Positions 46,233-55,606 are shown, numbered from the stretch's first letter. The stretch is 64,000 bases of DNA from Legionella quateirensis (GCF_001467955.1 NZ_LNYR01000006.1:378076-442075), one strand, 5' to 3'. The notes: generated by a model from the sequence alone, not told the origin. Numbers and translations are program-made.

Positions 46233-49200
46233 ATGGCTTTGACCTATATTGAGATACATAACCAGTTAACAACTCTTCTAAAAGCATTGGAAAAGAAGGT
46301 TTCTTTTAAAGGTGTTGTATTTAATTTAGAAGGAAAAATCAAACAAATAATACATTGCAGGAACATACTCAATGAATTAGAACAACATCAAAATAGCACT
46401 CAATTTGCTTTAGCTGAGTTTCTGTCCGATCAATTGAATCTTCATAAACCTTCAATAAAAACCAACAAAATTCTGAATAAATTCTATAAAAGATTAGGCG
46501 AGTTACATCAACAGTTAATCACCTGTGATGATGTGTCCGATATTTTAAAAAGGAAAGGCATAGAACCATTTGATCCGCAAAAAGATACCATTCGATTATC
46601 TGACGATATTTCGGTTCACTCTAAACTGCTATTCAAAAAGGTATACTCCAGACCGCATATATTGGATGTAACTGAAGTAACTGAAATTAACAGGGATCTC
46701 CATGGTCTTCAGCATGTTAATCGTGTTGCTTATTACATACCTGTATTAGTCAATCTTTATCGAAGATATGGGGATGTAGACGCGGAAGCATTGACAAGCG
46801 AAGACATAAAACTCATTCAGATTGCAGCACTATTTCATGATGCAGGTAGAGAACGAGGTGAGGGTATAGATTATTGGGATCAGGATAGTGCCTTGTTAGC
46901 CTTTTATTATTATAGCAAAGTCTTGCAAGTATCTGATGCTAAAGCAAAATTATTAGCTGAGGCTATTGCCAATAAAGATATGAAAGAGGGTAAATATTAT
47001 CAGCTTGTGAGTAATGAACACGGCGAGTTAAGTTGGAAATTAATTAAGCAAAGAAAAAAAAATATATATCAAAAAGTTCTGCATGATTCGGATTCAATAG
47101 ACGTTCTACGGGCAAGATCAACCAACAGTTACAACGCTCAATATCTGGATTTTTATCAGGATATTGCCAAGGAAAATACACAAGCGAAAGATGAAATGAC
47201 GGAGCTGATATATGAGGCCAGGAGCTTAATTGAAAATCAGGGCGACGGGTTTCTGCGTCAAAAAAGTAATGTAAAAAAATATTATGAACATGTCAAAGGT
47301 TATCAAAGAACGGTTACTCAAATCGCTGCTTCTACTGCAAAACAATCCAAATATCACGTGTTAAGAACTTTATATACTCCTGACATTGACAGTTTACCCT
47401 TAAAACAATTGCAGCAGATGAAATTGATTAATAAACCTGTTGCATATGATCCTGAACACGTCCTGGATGAAGTCAATATGCATGCGGCAATGGAACAAGG
47501 GATTGTATTTGCACGTGGAATAGCAGACCCATCCGCGACGGTGAACAAAAACAATAAAAATATAGAAACTCAGGCTGAATTAGAAATAAGAAAAACCCTA
47601 CGCCGAAAAGGGAAACCAACCAGAACACAAAAAGCGGATCGCTTAATGAAACATGGAAACCCTAATCGGTCTGTTGCTTTAGTTGGCTTTGGTGCTGTAC
47701 CTTTTGCAGCGGCCGGATTTTTAATTGTAGATAATGATCCAAAACATCAACATATTAAATCGATCGCAAAAACTAATATTGTTTCAGGCTTTGGTAAAAA
47801 GAAGACTATAGCTGGCGTTGACGGTGCAAGAGATGATGTAAAACTAAAAGAAACTGCATTGCTGGATTTGATCGCTTCCTTACAAATAGGTGGAGGTAAT
47901 AATAAATCAGCCCACTCAGAAATTATTTATAATGTTGATCAATTTGATGCAATCTATTTCACTCAAGATGCTGTATTTGCGAATAAACAATTGAGAGGAA
48001 CTACAGATGGCATTGCTGAAGCATTTCATAAACATGCTCCATTATTACAAGCAATCTATTTACAAAAGGAATATGAAAAGCAAACGGGTATTAAACTTAC
48101 TTTATTTGAGTATTCAGGAATACATCGTTTTACTAAAGAACAAGCCGATATAAATAACTCAGATAGTGCAGCCTTATTTAGGACTATGTGCAGGGATTTT
48201 ATTCATGCTCAAGTGGCATCGTCTTCTCCTGAATTTCTTACGATGACTGTTGAGCAGATAAAAATATTCAGCATGTATGGCGATCTATATGCTGTGGTTG
48301 GTCGTGAAAAAAAATTCCTACAAGCTGCAGATACTTATTTACCTGATGAACTAAGAGAATCCATTAATACAGAAATTGAAACGGAACTTCAAAAGGCTAA
48401 AGATAGGGTAGTTGAACAATTAAGAAATAAATCCTTGTCTTTGTTTTCTCCTATGGCATTGAATGTTTTAAAATTAATGAAAAGAATACCGAAAGATCTA
48501 CGCGGCATGATCGTCAACGCTATCGAGTCGCATGTGACTCAAGAGGTGTTCTATAAAGATCAATTTACCAATCTGTTTGATCAAATCCTGGCAAAGAAAA
48601 TAACAAACCAGGCTGACGAACTATTTAATATACTCAATTATCTTAAAAACTATTCTGAGATCATTAAGAACAACAAGAAACTTGAGAATTTTGAGCAAAT
48701 GACTGTTGCTCTATTAAATAGTTATGTAAAGAATAATATTGATAAAATTATGAAGCTTGGGTTTGGAAGCAAAATAACTCTTTGTTTTCGCATTAAAAAA
48801 ATTGTCGATTTGCTGTCACTTCATAATAAAATAGATCCTGATTTACTAGCTGACCTGGTAGTATTATTTAGTAATAATCTTCCAGCATTCAATCATTTAA
48901 AATTGTATGTATCGCTCGATCATCCCAAAGTTGTGGTACATGTTCATCAATTAATAGCTAACCTCCCATACATTAATGGAAATTTTGATGTTGTTAGCTA
49001 TTTGACTGAAGCGAAAAAAAATGGTCTTTCTGAGCAGCATATAGTGCAAGGTGTTGCTTTCTTTATAGATAAAATGATGGAGGCAAAGAAGACTGTTAGT
49101 GGAGCTGAGTTTTGCCAAGTAATGGCTGGAGTTTCATTTCAGGGAAAAAATGTCATAAAGAAGATTTCTGATTTGTTATGTTGTACTCGCATTAATTCTC

Positions 49201-49709
49201 TAAGAGAGCTGATAGACATTTTAAACTCACTTAAACATAGCCAAATTTATATTAAAAAACATCAATTGAGCGATATTTTGACTCAATTAAGTCAAAAATT
49301 ATTAGATAGCCTGCATACTAATCCTGACTTTTATATAGTTCCTGCTTATGATACTCATGAGTCTTTTATTGCAGCACTTGACGAACTTCCTTCTCTCAAG
49401 TGTTCCGATACTTACAAAAGAAATATGCTGACTTTTATCAAGATGGCGCCTGACAATGAGCGTGGTTTATATTTTATTGAACGCATACGTACATTAAATT
49501 TGAAGTTGGGGTTTGATGTTGATTTACAGTTAAATACCCATGCGTCGGCAGCAGCACTATCTGATAAGGAAAATAGCTCCAATAATGCTAACCTGGTCAC
49601 GCGGCATTCTTTTTTTGTGTCTAATAACACGACGCCCCTGAGTACAAAGCACTCCAATGAAACGAAAGAAGAAAAATACGCTTCTACCCCAAATAAGGGG
49701 GGTATTTAA
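46233..49709 (+). CDS. SidE-type phosphodiesterase-domain protein; likely effector
   Basis: A 1158-residue protein without signal peptide. Residues ~135-330 carry a metal-independent HD-like phosphodiesterase region as in the SidE/Dup family: RDLHGLQHVNRVAYYIPVLVNLY, IAALFHDAGRERGEGIDYW, then LHDSDSIDVLRAR. The family's known role is cleaving phosphoribosyl-ubiquitin intermediates or ADP-ribosylated ubiquitin. I see no mono-ADP-ribosyltransferase R-S-E-x-E domain, so on its own it would be a hydrolase (Dup/Lem10-like) and not a full SidE. Residues ~450-620 hold an unknown domain (VALVGFGAVPFAAAGFLIVDND), and the last ~500 are helical. The end is rich in N, S, T and K. A weak -10 box lies upstream. 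Confidence 0.7.
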   Translation: MALTYIEIHNQLTTLLKALEKKVSFKGVVFNLEGKIKQIIHCRNILNELEQHQNSTQFALAEFLSDQLNLHKPSIKTNKILNKFYKRLGELHQQLITCDDVSDILKRKGIEPFDPQKDTIRLSDDISVHSKLLFKKVYSRPHILDVTEVTEINRDLHGLQHVNRVAYYIPVLVNLYRRYGDVDAEALTSEDIKLIQIAALFHDAGRERGEGIDYWDQDSALLAFYYYSKVLQVSDAKAKLLAEAIANKDMKEGKYYQLVSNEHGELSWKLIKQRKKNIYQKVLHDSDSIDVLRARSTNSYNAQYLDFYQDIAKENTQAKDEMTELIYEARSLIENQGDGFLRQKSNVKKYYEHVKGYQRTVTQIAASTAKQSKYHVLRTLYTPDIDSLPLKQLQQMKLINKPVAYDPEHVLDEVNMHAAMEQGIVFARGIADPSATVNKNNKNIETQAELEIRKTLRRKGKPTRTQKADRLMKHGNPNRSVALVGFGAVPFAAAGFLIVDNDPKHQHIKSIAKTNIVSGFGKKKTIAGVDGARDDVKLKETALLDLIASLQIGGGNNKSAHSEIIYNVDQFDAIYFTQDAVFANKQLRGTTDGIAEAFHKHAPLLQAIYLQKEYEKQTGIKLTLFEYSGIHRFTKEQADINNSDSAALFRTMCRDFIHAQVASSSPEFLTMTVEQIKIFSMYGDLYAVVGREKKFLQAADTYLPDELRESINTEIETELQKAKDRVVEQLRNKSLSLFSPMALNVLKLMKRIPKDLRGMIVNAIESHVTQEVFYKDQFTNLFDQILAKKITNQADELFNILNYLKNYSEIIKNNKKLENFEQMTVALLNSYVKNNIDKIMKLGFGSKITLCFRIKKIVDLLSLHNKIDPDLLADLVVLFSNNLPAFNHLKLYVSLDHPKVVVHVHQLIANLPYINGNFDVVSYLTEAKKNGLSEQHIVQGVAFFIDKMMEAKKTVSGAEFCQVMAGVSFQGKNVIKKISDLLCCTRINSLRELIDILNSLKHSQIYIKKHQLSDILTQLSQKLLDSLHTNPDFYIVPAYDTHESFIAALDELPSLKCSDTYKRNMLTFIKMAPDNERGLYFIERIRTLNLKLGFDVDLQLNTHASAAALSDKENSSNNANLVTRHSFFVSNNTTPLSTKHSNETKEEKYASTPNKGGI

Positions 49710-50022
49710 TTTTAAAAAAATTATAGTTTAAGAGATAGAGTGCGTTGTGGATGAGTTAAGTGTTCCCTGATTTAGGGAAGAGCCGGAAGTGCCCGGTATA
49801 TTTTAATGGGGTTAAAGCATGCTAGTTTTCGATTTCCAAATTGGAAACTGGAAATTATAATGTAACCACCATTATTTTTGGACAAGATCTGATAAATCTG
49901 GTTGCTTAGTAATATTATATTTTTCAGAGAGATATCACTACAAATCTCGTATAAATTATCTAAGTCCCATACTCAAACACTTCAATCTCTCGCAAGATAT
50001 TTTAGCTTCAGCTGATGAGGTA
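49710..50022. other. Convergent intergenic region
   Basis: About 310 bases between the SidE-PDE-like gene and hipA, which converge. A 28-base stretch near 49760 (ttccctgatttagggaagag) partly resembles 59431-59458 next to tRNA-Arg. No gene. Confidence 0.4.
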
Positions 50023-51243
50023 TTATCCTCCTGAAGACTTCTGAAACCTTTGAAATAATGTGTCAGCACGTTGCAAAATGATGCTAGTAAAGGGGCTAGG
50101 CGTTATATTTTTTTGAATTTTGCTCACTAAATTCAAGACTTCTTTTCGTACCAGAGCACTAGATAAAAGAGCCTCTTCTGCCATTTGTGTAAAGTGACGA
50201 GGGAATAGGCCATCAAAATCATATTTACTACCAACTTTCATCGCCATTTTAGTAGCAAGATTAGGATAATACACGGTTGAAATCATATCGTAGAAAGGTG
50301 CTAAACGCGTTTTTGAACCATGATAGAGCAAAGAGAAGTTTTTACTATGTGCATCATTATTGCCAATAATTACGTTAAACAGAATCCCGTGCAATAATTC
50401 TTTTATGTCAAAGACAGGGAGACTTGATATCTCTCTTACCAAATCAAAGCATTCACTCATTTGGGGGCCACCTTCTCGCTGATATTTCATCTCAGGGCTT
50501 ATGCCCATTGCCTGACAAAAATCTTCTTGATGAAGGCGCTGGATTCCTTGCTCTGTTTCAATCCGATCATAACGTTTAACCAACAGATAAGGAGTATCAT
50601 CAGCGTAATGGATAGCTGCATCCACAGCATTTAATCCAACTCTTTGAGCCAGGTTAAGGCAGAAACACTCATTTTCAATTAGGGTGGGAAAGTCTCGATT
50701 GATTGGTTTTAAAATGTGAGTACTGGGTGCACCATTCATTGGTATTGCCAGATTTCCTTCAATAATGGCAACTGGGAGTTTATCCTGAGCTCCAGCAAGG
50801 GATAAACGGATTCCATCCTCACCGACTATCATCGGTCTTTGATGCATGGTTTGCAGGATTTCTAATACATCCTTTTTTTTGATAATTTTATAGTCCGGCT
50901 TTAGCTGAGCTAAGGATGTATTTTGAGGTAATATCATCACAGCTCCGGCGCACTCACCACCAATAGCAGCTAATAAGGCAAAATCATTTTTTTCACTGAT
51001 ACTTAATTGACGAGCAATAGCACTGCGCATATGGGCTTCAGGCAAGAGTCCACTAAAAAATGGTCGGCATTGCTTCATCGAGTAAATGGTGTTTTGAAGA
51101 GGAAGTGAGTGTGACAGGGGGGAATTGTTCTTGTTTTCGAGATAATAGTTATCATATACAAAAGACATGTCACCATGTGCATCTATACTTAATTGGCCTG
51201 TTAGTACTTGGTTAAGATAGACATCTAATTTATGATTTTTCAT
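50023..51243 (-). CDS. hipA: HipA-family serine/threonine kinase toxin
   Basis: A 406-residue HipA. The N-terminal subdomain (KLDVYLNQVLTGQL, FSGLLPEA, GGECAGAV) and the kinase core (LAGAQDKLPVAI, catalytic NNDAHSKN with Asp, metal DMIS in PFYDMIS) are complete. HipA kinases phosphorylate targets such as GltX and stop growth until countered by HipB. The start is put at ATG 51243, overlapping the hipB end by a few codons; the longer frame to 51345 would fully overlap hipB. Full-length, so of the classic two-gene type, not the split HipS/HipT form. Confidence 0.9.
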   Translation of the reverse strand: MKNHKLDVYLNQVLTGQLSIDAHGDMSFVYDNYYLENKNNSPLSHSLPLQNTIYSMKQCRPFFSGLLPEAHMRSAIARQLSISEKNDFALLAAIGGECAGAVMILPQNTSLAQLKPDYKIIKKKDVLEILQTMHQRPMIVGEDGIRLSLAGAQDKLPVAIIEGNLAIPMNGAPSTHILKPINRDFPTLIENECFCLNLAQRVGLNAVDAAIHYADDTPYLLVKRYDRIETEQGIQRLHQEDFCQAMGISPEMKYQREGGPQMSECFDLVREISSLPVFDIKELLHGILFNVIIGNNDAHSKNFSLLYHGSKTRLAPFYDMISTVYYPNLATKMAMKVGSKYDFDGLFPRHFTQMAEEALLSSALVRKEVLNLVSKIQKNITPSPFTSIILQRADTLFQRFQKSSGG

Positions 51244-51460
51244 TATCGAATTCAGTATGAGATAGGTTGAGTTGAATCCCAAGTACTTGCAGTACTTGCA
51301 GCATTTTTCCAATTTGGCAAGTGGGCTTTCCATTTTCCAAATCAATAATAAAACGCAATCCTGTGCCGGCAGTTAAAGCCAAATCTTTTTGGGTAACTGT
51401 AAGTTCTTTACGAACTTTGCGAATATATTGTCCTATATTTTCCGGAGATTGAATCATCAT
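51230..51460 (-). CDS. hipB: HipB-family antitoxin (Xre HTH)
   Basis: A 76-residue Xre-type HTH protein: IGQYIRKVRKELTVTQKDLALTAGTGLRFIIDLENGKPTCQIGKMLQVLQVLG, matching HipB. It binds and neutralises HipA and represses the operon. Its 3' end overlaps hipA, indicating coupled translation. GGAAG precedes the ATG. Three operator-like sites lie upstream. Confidence 0.85.
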   Translation of the reverse strand: MMIQSPENIGQYIRKVRKELTVTQKDLALTAGTGLRFIIDLENGKPTCQIGKMLQVLQVLGIQLNLSHTEFDNEKS

Positions 51461-51473
51461 TTTTCTTCCAATA

Positions 51474-51585
51474 TTCCCGTACGGTAATTTTATACCCTAT
51501 TTGAAGAAAATTCCATAAAATATTCCCGATCGGTAATAAATTGATATTTTTCACATATTAAAATAGAAATGTTACCGCTCGGGAG
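51474..51585. promoter_or_regulatory. Three operator-like sites of hipBA, 49 bp apart
   Basis: TTCCCGTACGGTAA (51474-51487), TTCCCGATCGGTAA (51523-51536) and the inverse TTACCGCTCGGGAG (51572-51585) share the core TACCGnnCGGGA/TCCCGnnCGGTA. Their starts are exactly 49 bp apart. Placed just upstream of hipB they are probable HipB operators. Confidence 0.7.
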
Positions 51586-51636
51586 CATCAAATGAGTTCC
51601 CAAGCAGCTGTTTAAATCTCAAAATAAATAATGAAA

Positions 51637-51683
51637 TGGTGCGCGCGGAGGGTCTCGAACCCCTGACGCCTTGGTTCGAAGCC
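51637..51683 (-). repeat. Partial tRNA-Arg 3' half (probable attachment-site remnant)
   Basis: Bases 51637-51683 match the 3' 47 nt of the tRNA-Arg(TCG) at 59481-59527 with about four mismatches, in the same orientation, from the anticodon loop to the CCA end. There is no 5' half, so it is not a functional tRNA. Such a half-copy is the expected displaced attachment site of a tRNA-integrated island. Confidence 0.75.
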
Positions 51684-51696
51684 TGATGCTCCAGTT

Positions 51697-53877
51697 TTAA
51701 ATTTTATATAAATCAATATCTTGTGATGCATCAGAATCATCATAAACATATGTTTTTAGGTCTTCAGAGATAAGATTATCAACAATACTCTTTAATTCAT
51801 GAGTACTTCTTAACTGTTCGATGCCTTGTTGTAGCGCTGTCGATGTAAAGTTATCATGTATGTTAAGTAATATATTATCCAGATTGACCAGGATGATAGA
51901 CCGCACTTCGGGTTGTTCAATTTTGATAAGTATTCGGTTCAAAGAGGCTACTATTGTTCTGAAATCATTATGATCAAAACGGTTAATGTTTTGATTTAAA
52001 AAAGAAAAATAAGCGTGAACCGCATCGTGCTGAACATTTTCATTTGTTGGCCATATTTGATGAGCAAGGTGTATAATTTGTTCTTGAAATCCATGATGTT
52101 CCTTTCCTGAGCGAAGTAAATCCATAAAGAGAGTAAAACAATATTCATGTACTTCTGGTGTCTTAACCATTTGTTTTATTTTCTGTATTAAAGATTGTGC
52201 GTGTTGTCTTGTGGTCGATGGCAATGCTTTATTTGTGAACATTTCCCGACCTATTTCAAGTAGGGGCAATGCTATAATAGACAGGATTTTTGTATTTGGT
52301 CGATGGTCTAAATCTCTAATAGTCGAATTTAAAAAATTTAAATCCCAAGGCTTTGCTAACATAGTCTGATAGACATCAAACATTTCGGGCGGGGGAAGTA
52401 TGTACAGGCATACCCTGGCTAAGGGTGGGTGACCAGAGAATGTTAAGCGCGAAAATAAATCGCAACGTTGCTGAGGTGAAAGTAGACTGTCTAAAGTACT
52501 GTAGAGGAGCGGACTAAAACTAGAGGGGTATTCTTCAAAGCAGAATTTTTGGATGTGTTTTAGAAGTGCTTCTTTAAATACAGAGGGAAGTAATTTTTTT
52601 TCTAATGCTTTACATAATATAGATAATATTGCGAGTTTGTCTTGTTCACTGGTTTTAAGAAGTAATAATTGTTCAAGTTGTTTGCATTGTTCTTGAGTTA
52701 ATGGTAGTGGATGCATGATACGAATGAGCAAATCACCTGCTTTGGTAGGATCTCTGCTGTCTGTTTCTATTAAACTTATAAGTTTATTCCCGAATAAGAG
52801 TTTTTTATGCCGATTATCTGCCATTTCAGGATCGAGTAAGAGAGCAATATTGGCCAAAGCCAGTAAATCAGTTATTTGCCTCTGCCTATAGAATTGATTT
52901 AAGGCCTCATTAAGCACGCTTTTGGGAGTAGACATTGCCTTTTTGCAAAGAACTAGCACTTTTAGTAGAGTCCGTATGTCTGGGTTACGGCGTACTTTCT
53001 CCAGAACAAAATCCCATGTCTTGTCTGATAGTGGTGATCGGAAGGTAATCTCTGCGCTGTATCGACCGGATCTAAAAAACTCTGATACTAATAGGTCATT
53101 TACGTTACCTTGCATTTCTAATGGTATATCAATGTGCTGAAGGGTCTTGAATGCCATAGATTTAGCACTCTCATCCACATCTGGGGTAGACAACATGGTC
53201 AGAATTTTTCTAATGATCGCAATCTTGGTTTCATCATTATAGTTTATATTAAGTAAGTACAGTGGATAGTCCGGCTCCTTCATATATAAACCCATTCCAA
53301 GTTTCTTCACTTCAACTTCACTGCTAAAAATGTTTATTAAGAGGGCTCCCATTTCATATTTGGTTTTGTCATGTAAAACCATTTGTGAAAGTGCTCTCCA
53401 ATTACGGCATGTCTTCGCCTGTGCCTCATATTGGTACTCAATTTCGCAGGTATATCTGCGTAATGTTAAGAGTACTTTTCTACTCAAATGGGTGGCTTGA
53501 TGAAGAGTTTCTTCGCTTGTATAGATAAAAGTAAATTGCTGTACACCTTCAACTCGAGCTCGAGGATAACTGGCTTCAAAATAATAAAAATAGGCTGCCA
53601 AGGGATATATCATACAATGAGATCTAACTTGTGTAGTATCACAAAAAAATTGCTCTAGGACGGGAATAACGTCTTCAGGACTAAACTGAGCATTTGACAT
53701 TCGTTGAATTAAATTTTTACTTTCCGCACTTAGACTTGATTTAAAGAAGCCAGGTGACACATCATGCTCATTAATATAATTAAGAAATTTTATAAGAAGT
53801 TCAAAGGGAGTTAGAGAGTAATTTTTATTTATAAGTTCTTGAATTTTTTTCTTGTAAAAGTCAATTAATGTATTCAT
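51697..53877 (-). CDS. Large helical (HEAT/ARM-like) protein of unknown function
   Basis: A 726-residue soluble helical protein. It shows many ~40-residue helix pairs (e.g. LLALANIALLLDPEMADN, KLAILSILCKALEKKLLPSVFKEALLKHI, ILSIIALPLLEIGREMF), typical of alpha-solenoid scaffolds. No signal peptide, enzyme motif or family recognised. It ends DDSDASQDIDLYKI, acidic. No ribosome site is evident before the ATG at 53877. It sits just inside the left boundary of the tRNA-Arg-flanked island. Effector or mobile-element accessory roles are both possible. Confidence 0.55.
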   Translation of the reverse strand: MNTLIDFYKKKIQELINKNYSLTPFELLIKFLNYINEHDVSPGFFKSSLSAESKNLIQRMSNAQFSPEDVIPVLEQFFCDTTQVRSHCMIYPLAAYFYYFEASYPRARVEGVQQFTFIYTSEETLHQATHLSRKVLLTLRRYTCEIEYQYEAQAKTCRNWRALSQMVLHDKTKYEMGALLINIFSSEVEVKKLGMGLYMKEPDYPLYLLNINYNDETKIAIIRKILTMLSTPDVDESAKSMAFKTLQHIDIPLEMQGNVNDLLVSEFFRSGRYSAEITFRSPLSDKTWDFVLEKVRRNPDIRTLLKVLVLCKKAMSTPKSVLNEALNQFYRQRQITDLLALANIALLLDPEMADNRHKKLLFGNKLISLIETDSRDPTKAGDLLIRIMHPLPLTQEQCKQLEQLLLLKTSEQDKLAILSILCKALEKKLLPSVFKEALLKHIQKFCFEEYPSSFSPLLYSTLDSLLSPQQRCDLFSRLTFSGHPPLARVCLYILPPPEMFDVYQTMLAKPWDLNFLNSTIRDLDHRPNTKILSIIALPLLEIGREMFTNKALPSTTRQHAQSLIQKIKQMVKTPEVHEYCFTLFMDLLRSGKEHHGFQEQIIHLAHQIWPTNENVQHDAVHAYFSFLNQNINRFDHNDFRTIVASLNRILIKIEQPEVRSIILVNLDNILLNIHDNFTSTALQQGIEQLRSTHELKSIVDNLISEDLKTYVYDDSDASQDIDLYKI

Positions 53878-54164
53878 TATGCATACTCAACGATTAGGTT
53901 AATCTCTTTATGAATTTGTTATATATCCTTTAAACGATGATATTCCCTAATTATCGAGGACTCTTTTTGTGTTTAATTTATCCATTTGGCGCATATTATA
54001 ACACAATGCAATTGGGTTTTGTTAAAAATATGAACATATTGTGTTGACAATTCCGATTTCGACGTCCTTCTTGATATTTTTAAGCCTCCTCATTTATTTC
54101 CTTTTATCATGATGTTTTTGTAACTCCACCTCTTAAATCTTCTGATGGAAACTTTAAATTTAAG
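53878..54164. other. Intergenic junction region
   Basis: About 290 bases, AT-rich. It includes the inverted copy (54039-54067) of the 29-bp repeat found at 39573-39601, directly before the RND fragment. Confidence 0.5.
54039..54067. repeat. 29-bp inverted dispersed repeat, copy 2
   Basis: Reverse complement of 39573-39601 with one mismatch. It lies right before the RND-pump remnant and may mark an insertion or recombination boundary. Confidence 0.75.
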
Positions 54165-54461
54165 CTAATTGCTTTAGCAGGAATCGTTGTTCGAAACTCA
54201 CTGCTACTCATTGATTTTATCTTAGAGCACCAACACCGAGGTTCTTCTATAACAGAAGCCTTTATTGAGTCCGGTGGAGAGAGAATTCTATCAATTGTTT
54301 TAACGGCGCTTGCTATTATTCTGGGAACCGCTGTGATGTTATCTGATCCTGTCTTTGGCGGCCTAGCCATTTCTTTGATATTTGGCTCCTTTGCTTCAAC
54401 AGTACTTACCTTGTTTTTAATTCCAATAAGCTATTTAATTTGGTGGAAGCGTACCCATTAA
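54165..54461 (+). pseudogene. C-terminal remnant of an RND efflux pump (HAE1/CusA-like)
   Basis: About 99 codons read LIALAGIVVRNSLLLIDFI, then SGGERILSIVLTALAIILGTAVMLSDPVFGGLAISLIFGSFASTVLTLFLIP, the typical last transmembrane segments of RND transporters. There is no start codon and the other ~900 residues are missing, so it is a 5'-deleted pseudogene. Metal or drug efflux was its likely role, in keeping with the arsenic genes downstream. Confidence 0.85.
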
Positions 54462-54483
54462 ATCAGTATTAGGAGAATAGAAG

Positions 54484-54678
54484 ATGACTATTGAACGGAA
54501 TATTCGTATTGTGGCGGGTGGCTTTGTTCTGATATCACTTGCTCTAGGCGTATCGACGAGCCCAAAATTTATCAACTTTAATTTTTTATGGTTTACTGTA
54601 TTTGTGGGGGCCAATCTTTTTCTTACAGGGTTTAGTCCTCTTGAGATGATTTTAAAGAAGTTTATTGGTGAGAGTTAG
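54484..54678 (+). CDS. DUF2892-type small membrane protein
   Basis: A 64-residue protein with two hydrophobic segments (IVAGGFVLISLALGV, FLWFTVFVGANLFLTGF) and the N-terminal IERNIRIVAG typical of DUF2892/YgaP-like inner-membrane domains that often accompany thioredoxin, rhodanese or heavy-metal genes. GGAG precedes the ATG. It lies between the RND remnant and trxC, so it may be co-transcribed with trxC. Function unknown. Confidence 0.75.
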   Translation: MTIERNIRIVAGGFVLISLALGVSTSPKFINFNFLWFTVFVGANLFLTGFSPLEMILKKFIGES

Positions 54679-54727
54679 CATTCGTATATAAAAAACTAAT
54701 GAAGTAAAATAAATAGGAACTAATGTT

Positions 54728-55162
54728 ATGAGTGATTCAATCCATGTTGTATGTCCTCACTGCCATACAACAAATCGTTTGTTTTCAACGCGATTGGCCG
54801 AGAACCCAAAATGTGGGAAGTGTCAAAAAGCACTCTTCGGTGGAAAGCCTGTTGCTTTAGACGCAGCGCAGTTCGATCTTCATCTCCAAAAGAACGATAT
54901 ACCCTTGTTGGTTGATTTTTGGGCCGAATGGTGTGGTCCTTGTAAAATGATGGCACCTTATTTTGAAGCAGCTGCAAAGCTCCTTGAGCCCGGAGTTAGG
55001 TTTATTAAAATCAATACGGAATCACAACAAGCATTAGCTGCTCGCTACCAGATTCAAAGTATTCCTACTCTAATGATTTTTTCTCATGGACAAGAACAGG
55101 CTCGACACTCCGGTGTGATGAGTGCTCAAGATATTGTTCGATGGGTTAAACAATATTTTTGA
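54728..55162 (+). CDS. trxC: Thioredoxin 2 (TrxC-type, zinc-ribbon N-terminus)
   Basis: A 144-residue TrxC: an N-terminal zinc ribbon with two CxxC pairs (VCPHCHTTN and KCGKCQK) followed by the thioredoxin fold with WCGPCK active site and cis-Pro region SIPTLMIF. It reduces disulphides in the cytoplasm under stress. Its place just before the ars operon suggests it supplies electrons to ArsC, whose reduction needs thiols; this is inference. AGGAA precedes the ATG. Confidence 0.9.
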   Translation: MSDSIHVVCPHCHTTNRLFSTRLAENPKCGKCQKALFGGKPVALDAAQFDLHLQKNDIPLLVDFWAEWCGPCKMMAPYFEAAAKLLEPGVRFIKINTESQQALAARYQIQSIPTLMIFSHGQEQARHSGVMSAQDIVRWVKQYF

Positions 55163-55212
55163 GTTTTGCATCAGGGTGCAAGTTCCGGAGCACTAGGCCT
55201 ATTTGACTAAAG

Positions 55213-55240
55213 CATATAGGTCTACTACTCTAGACATATG
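55213..55240 (+). promoter_or_regulatory. Imperfect dyad at the arsR start (probable operator)
   Basis: CATATAGGTCTA and TAGACATATG form a nearly symmetrical dyad around CTACTC, ending on the arsR ATG. Such AT-rich dyads are typical ArsR operators. TTTGACT upstream could be a -35. Confidence 0.5.
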
Positions 55241-55603
55241 GACATAAAAAATTCACTAAAAATCTTTGATACCCTTTCTCAAGAAACTCGTTTACAAGTG
55301 TTCCGACTACTTGTTCAAGCGGGACCGAAAGGGTTATCTGCAGGCGCAATTGGCGATGAGTTAGGTATTTTACATAATACCTTATCATTTCACTTAAGCC
55401 ATTTATCCAATGCCGGAATTGTCACGTCCTATCGCCAAGGGCGTTATGTATTTTATTCTGCAAATTTTGAGTTAATGCGTGATTTTATCGCATTCATGGT
55501 TCAAGACTGTTGCAGTAAACAACAAGTTCAAATTCAACAACCAGGGACAAGTGATTGTCTGGTTATTGAATTAACTGATTGCTGTAATTCTAAAATGGAG
55601 TAA
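55238..55603 (+). CDS. arsR: ArsR-family arsenic-responsive repressor
   Basis: A 121-residue winged-helix repressor: DTLSQETRLQVFRLLVQAG, then GELGILHNTLSFHLSHLSNAGIV and RQGRYVFYSAN. The usual E. coli ELCVC site in the recognition helix is absent; Cys residues lie instead at the C-terminus (VQDCCSKQ, SDCLV, TDCCNS), an arrangement known from ArsR proteins of the Acidithiobacillus type. It represses the operon until As(III) binds. It starts the ars operon. Confidence 0.85.
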   Translation: MDIKNSLKIFDTLSQETRLQVFRLLVQAGPKGLSAGAIGDELGILHNTLSFHLSHLSNAGIVTSYRQGRYVFYSANFELMRDFIAFMVQDCCSKQQVQIQQPGTSDCLVIELTDCCNSKME

Positions 55604-55606
55604 ATC

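Noticed and set aside
51637..51683. Functional tRNA at the hipBA/helical-gene border
   Set aside because: Only the 3' half from the anticodon loop exists; there is no acceptor or D arm.
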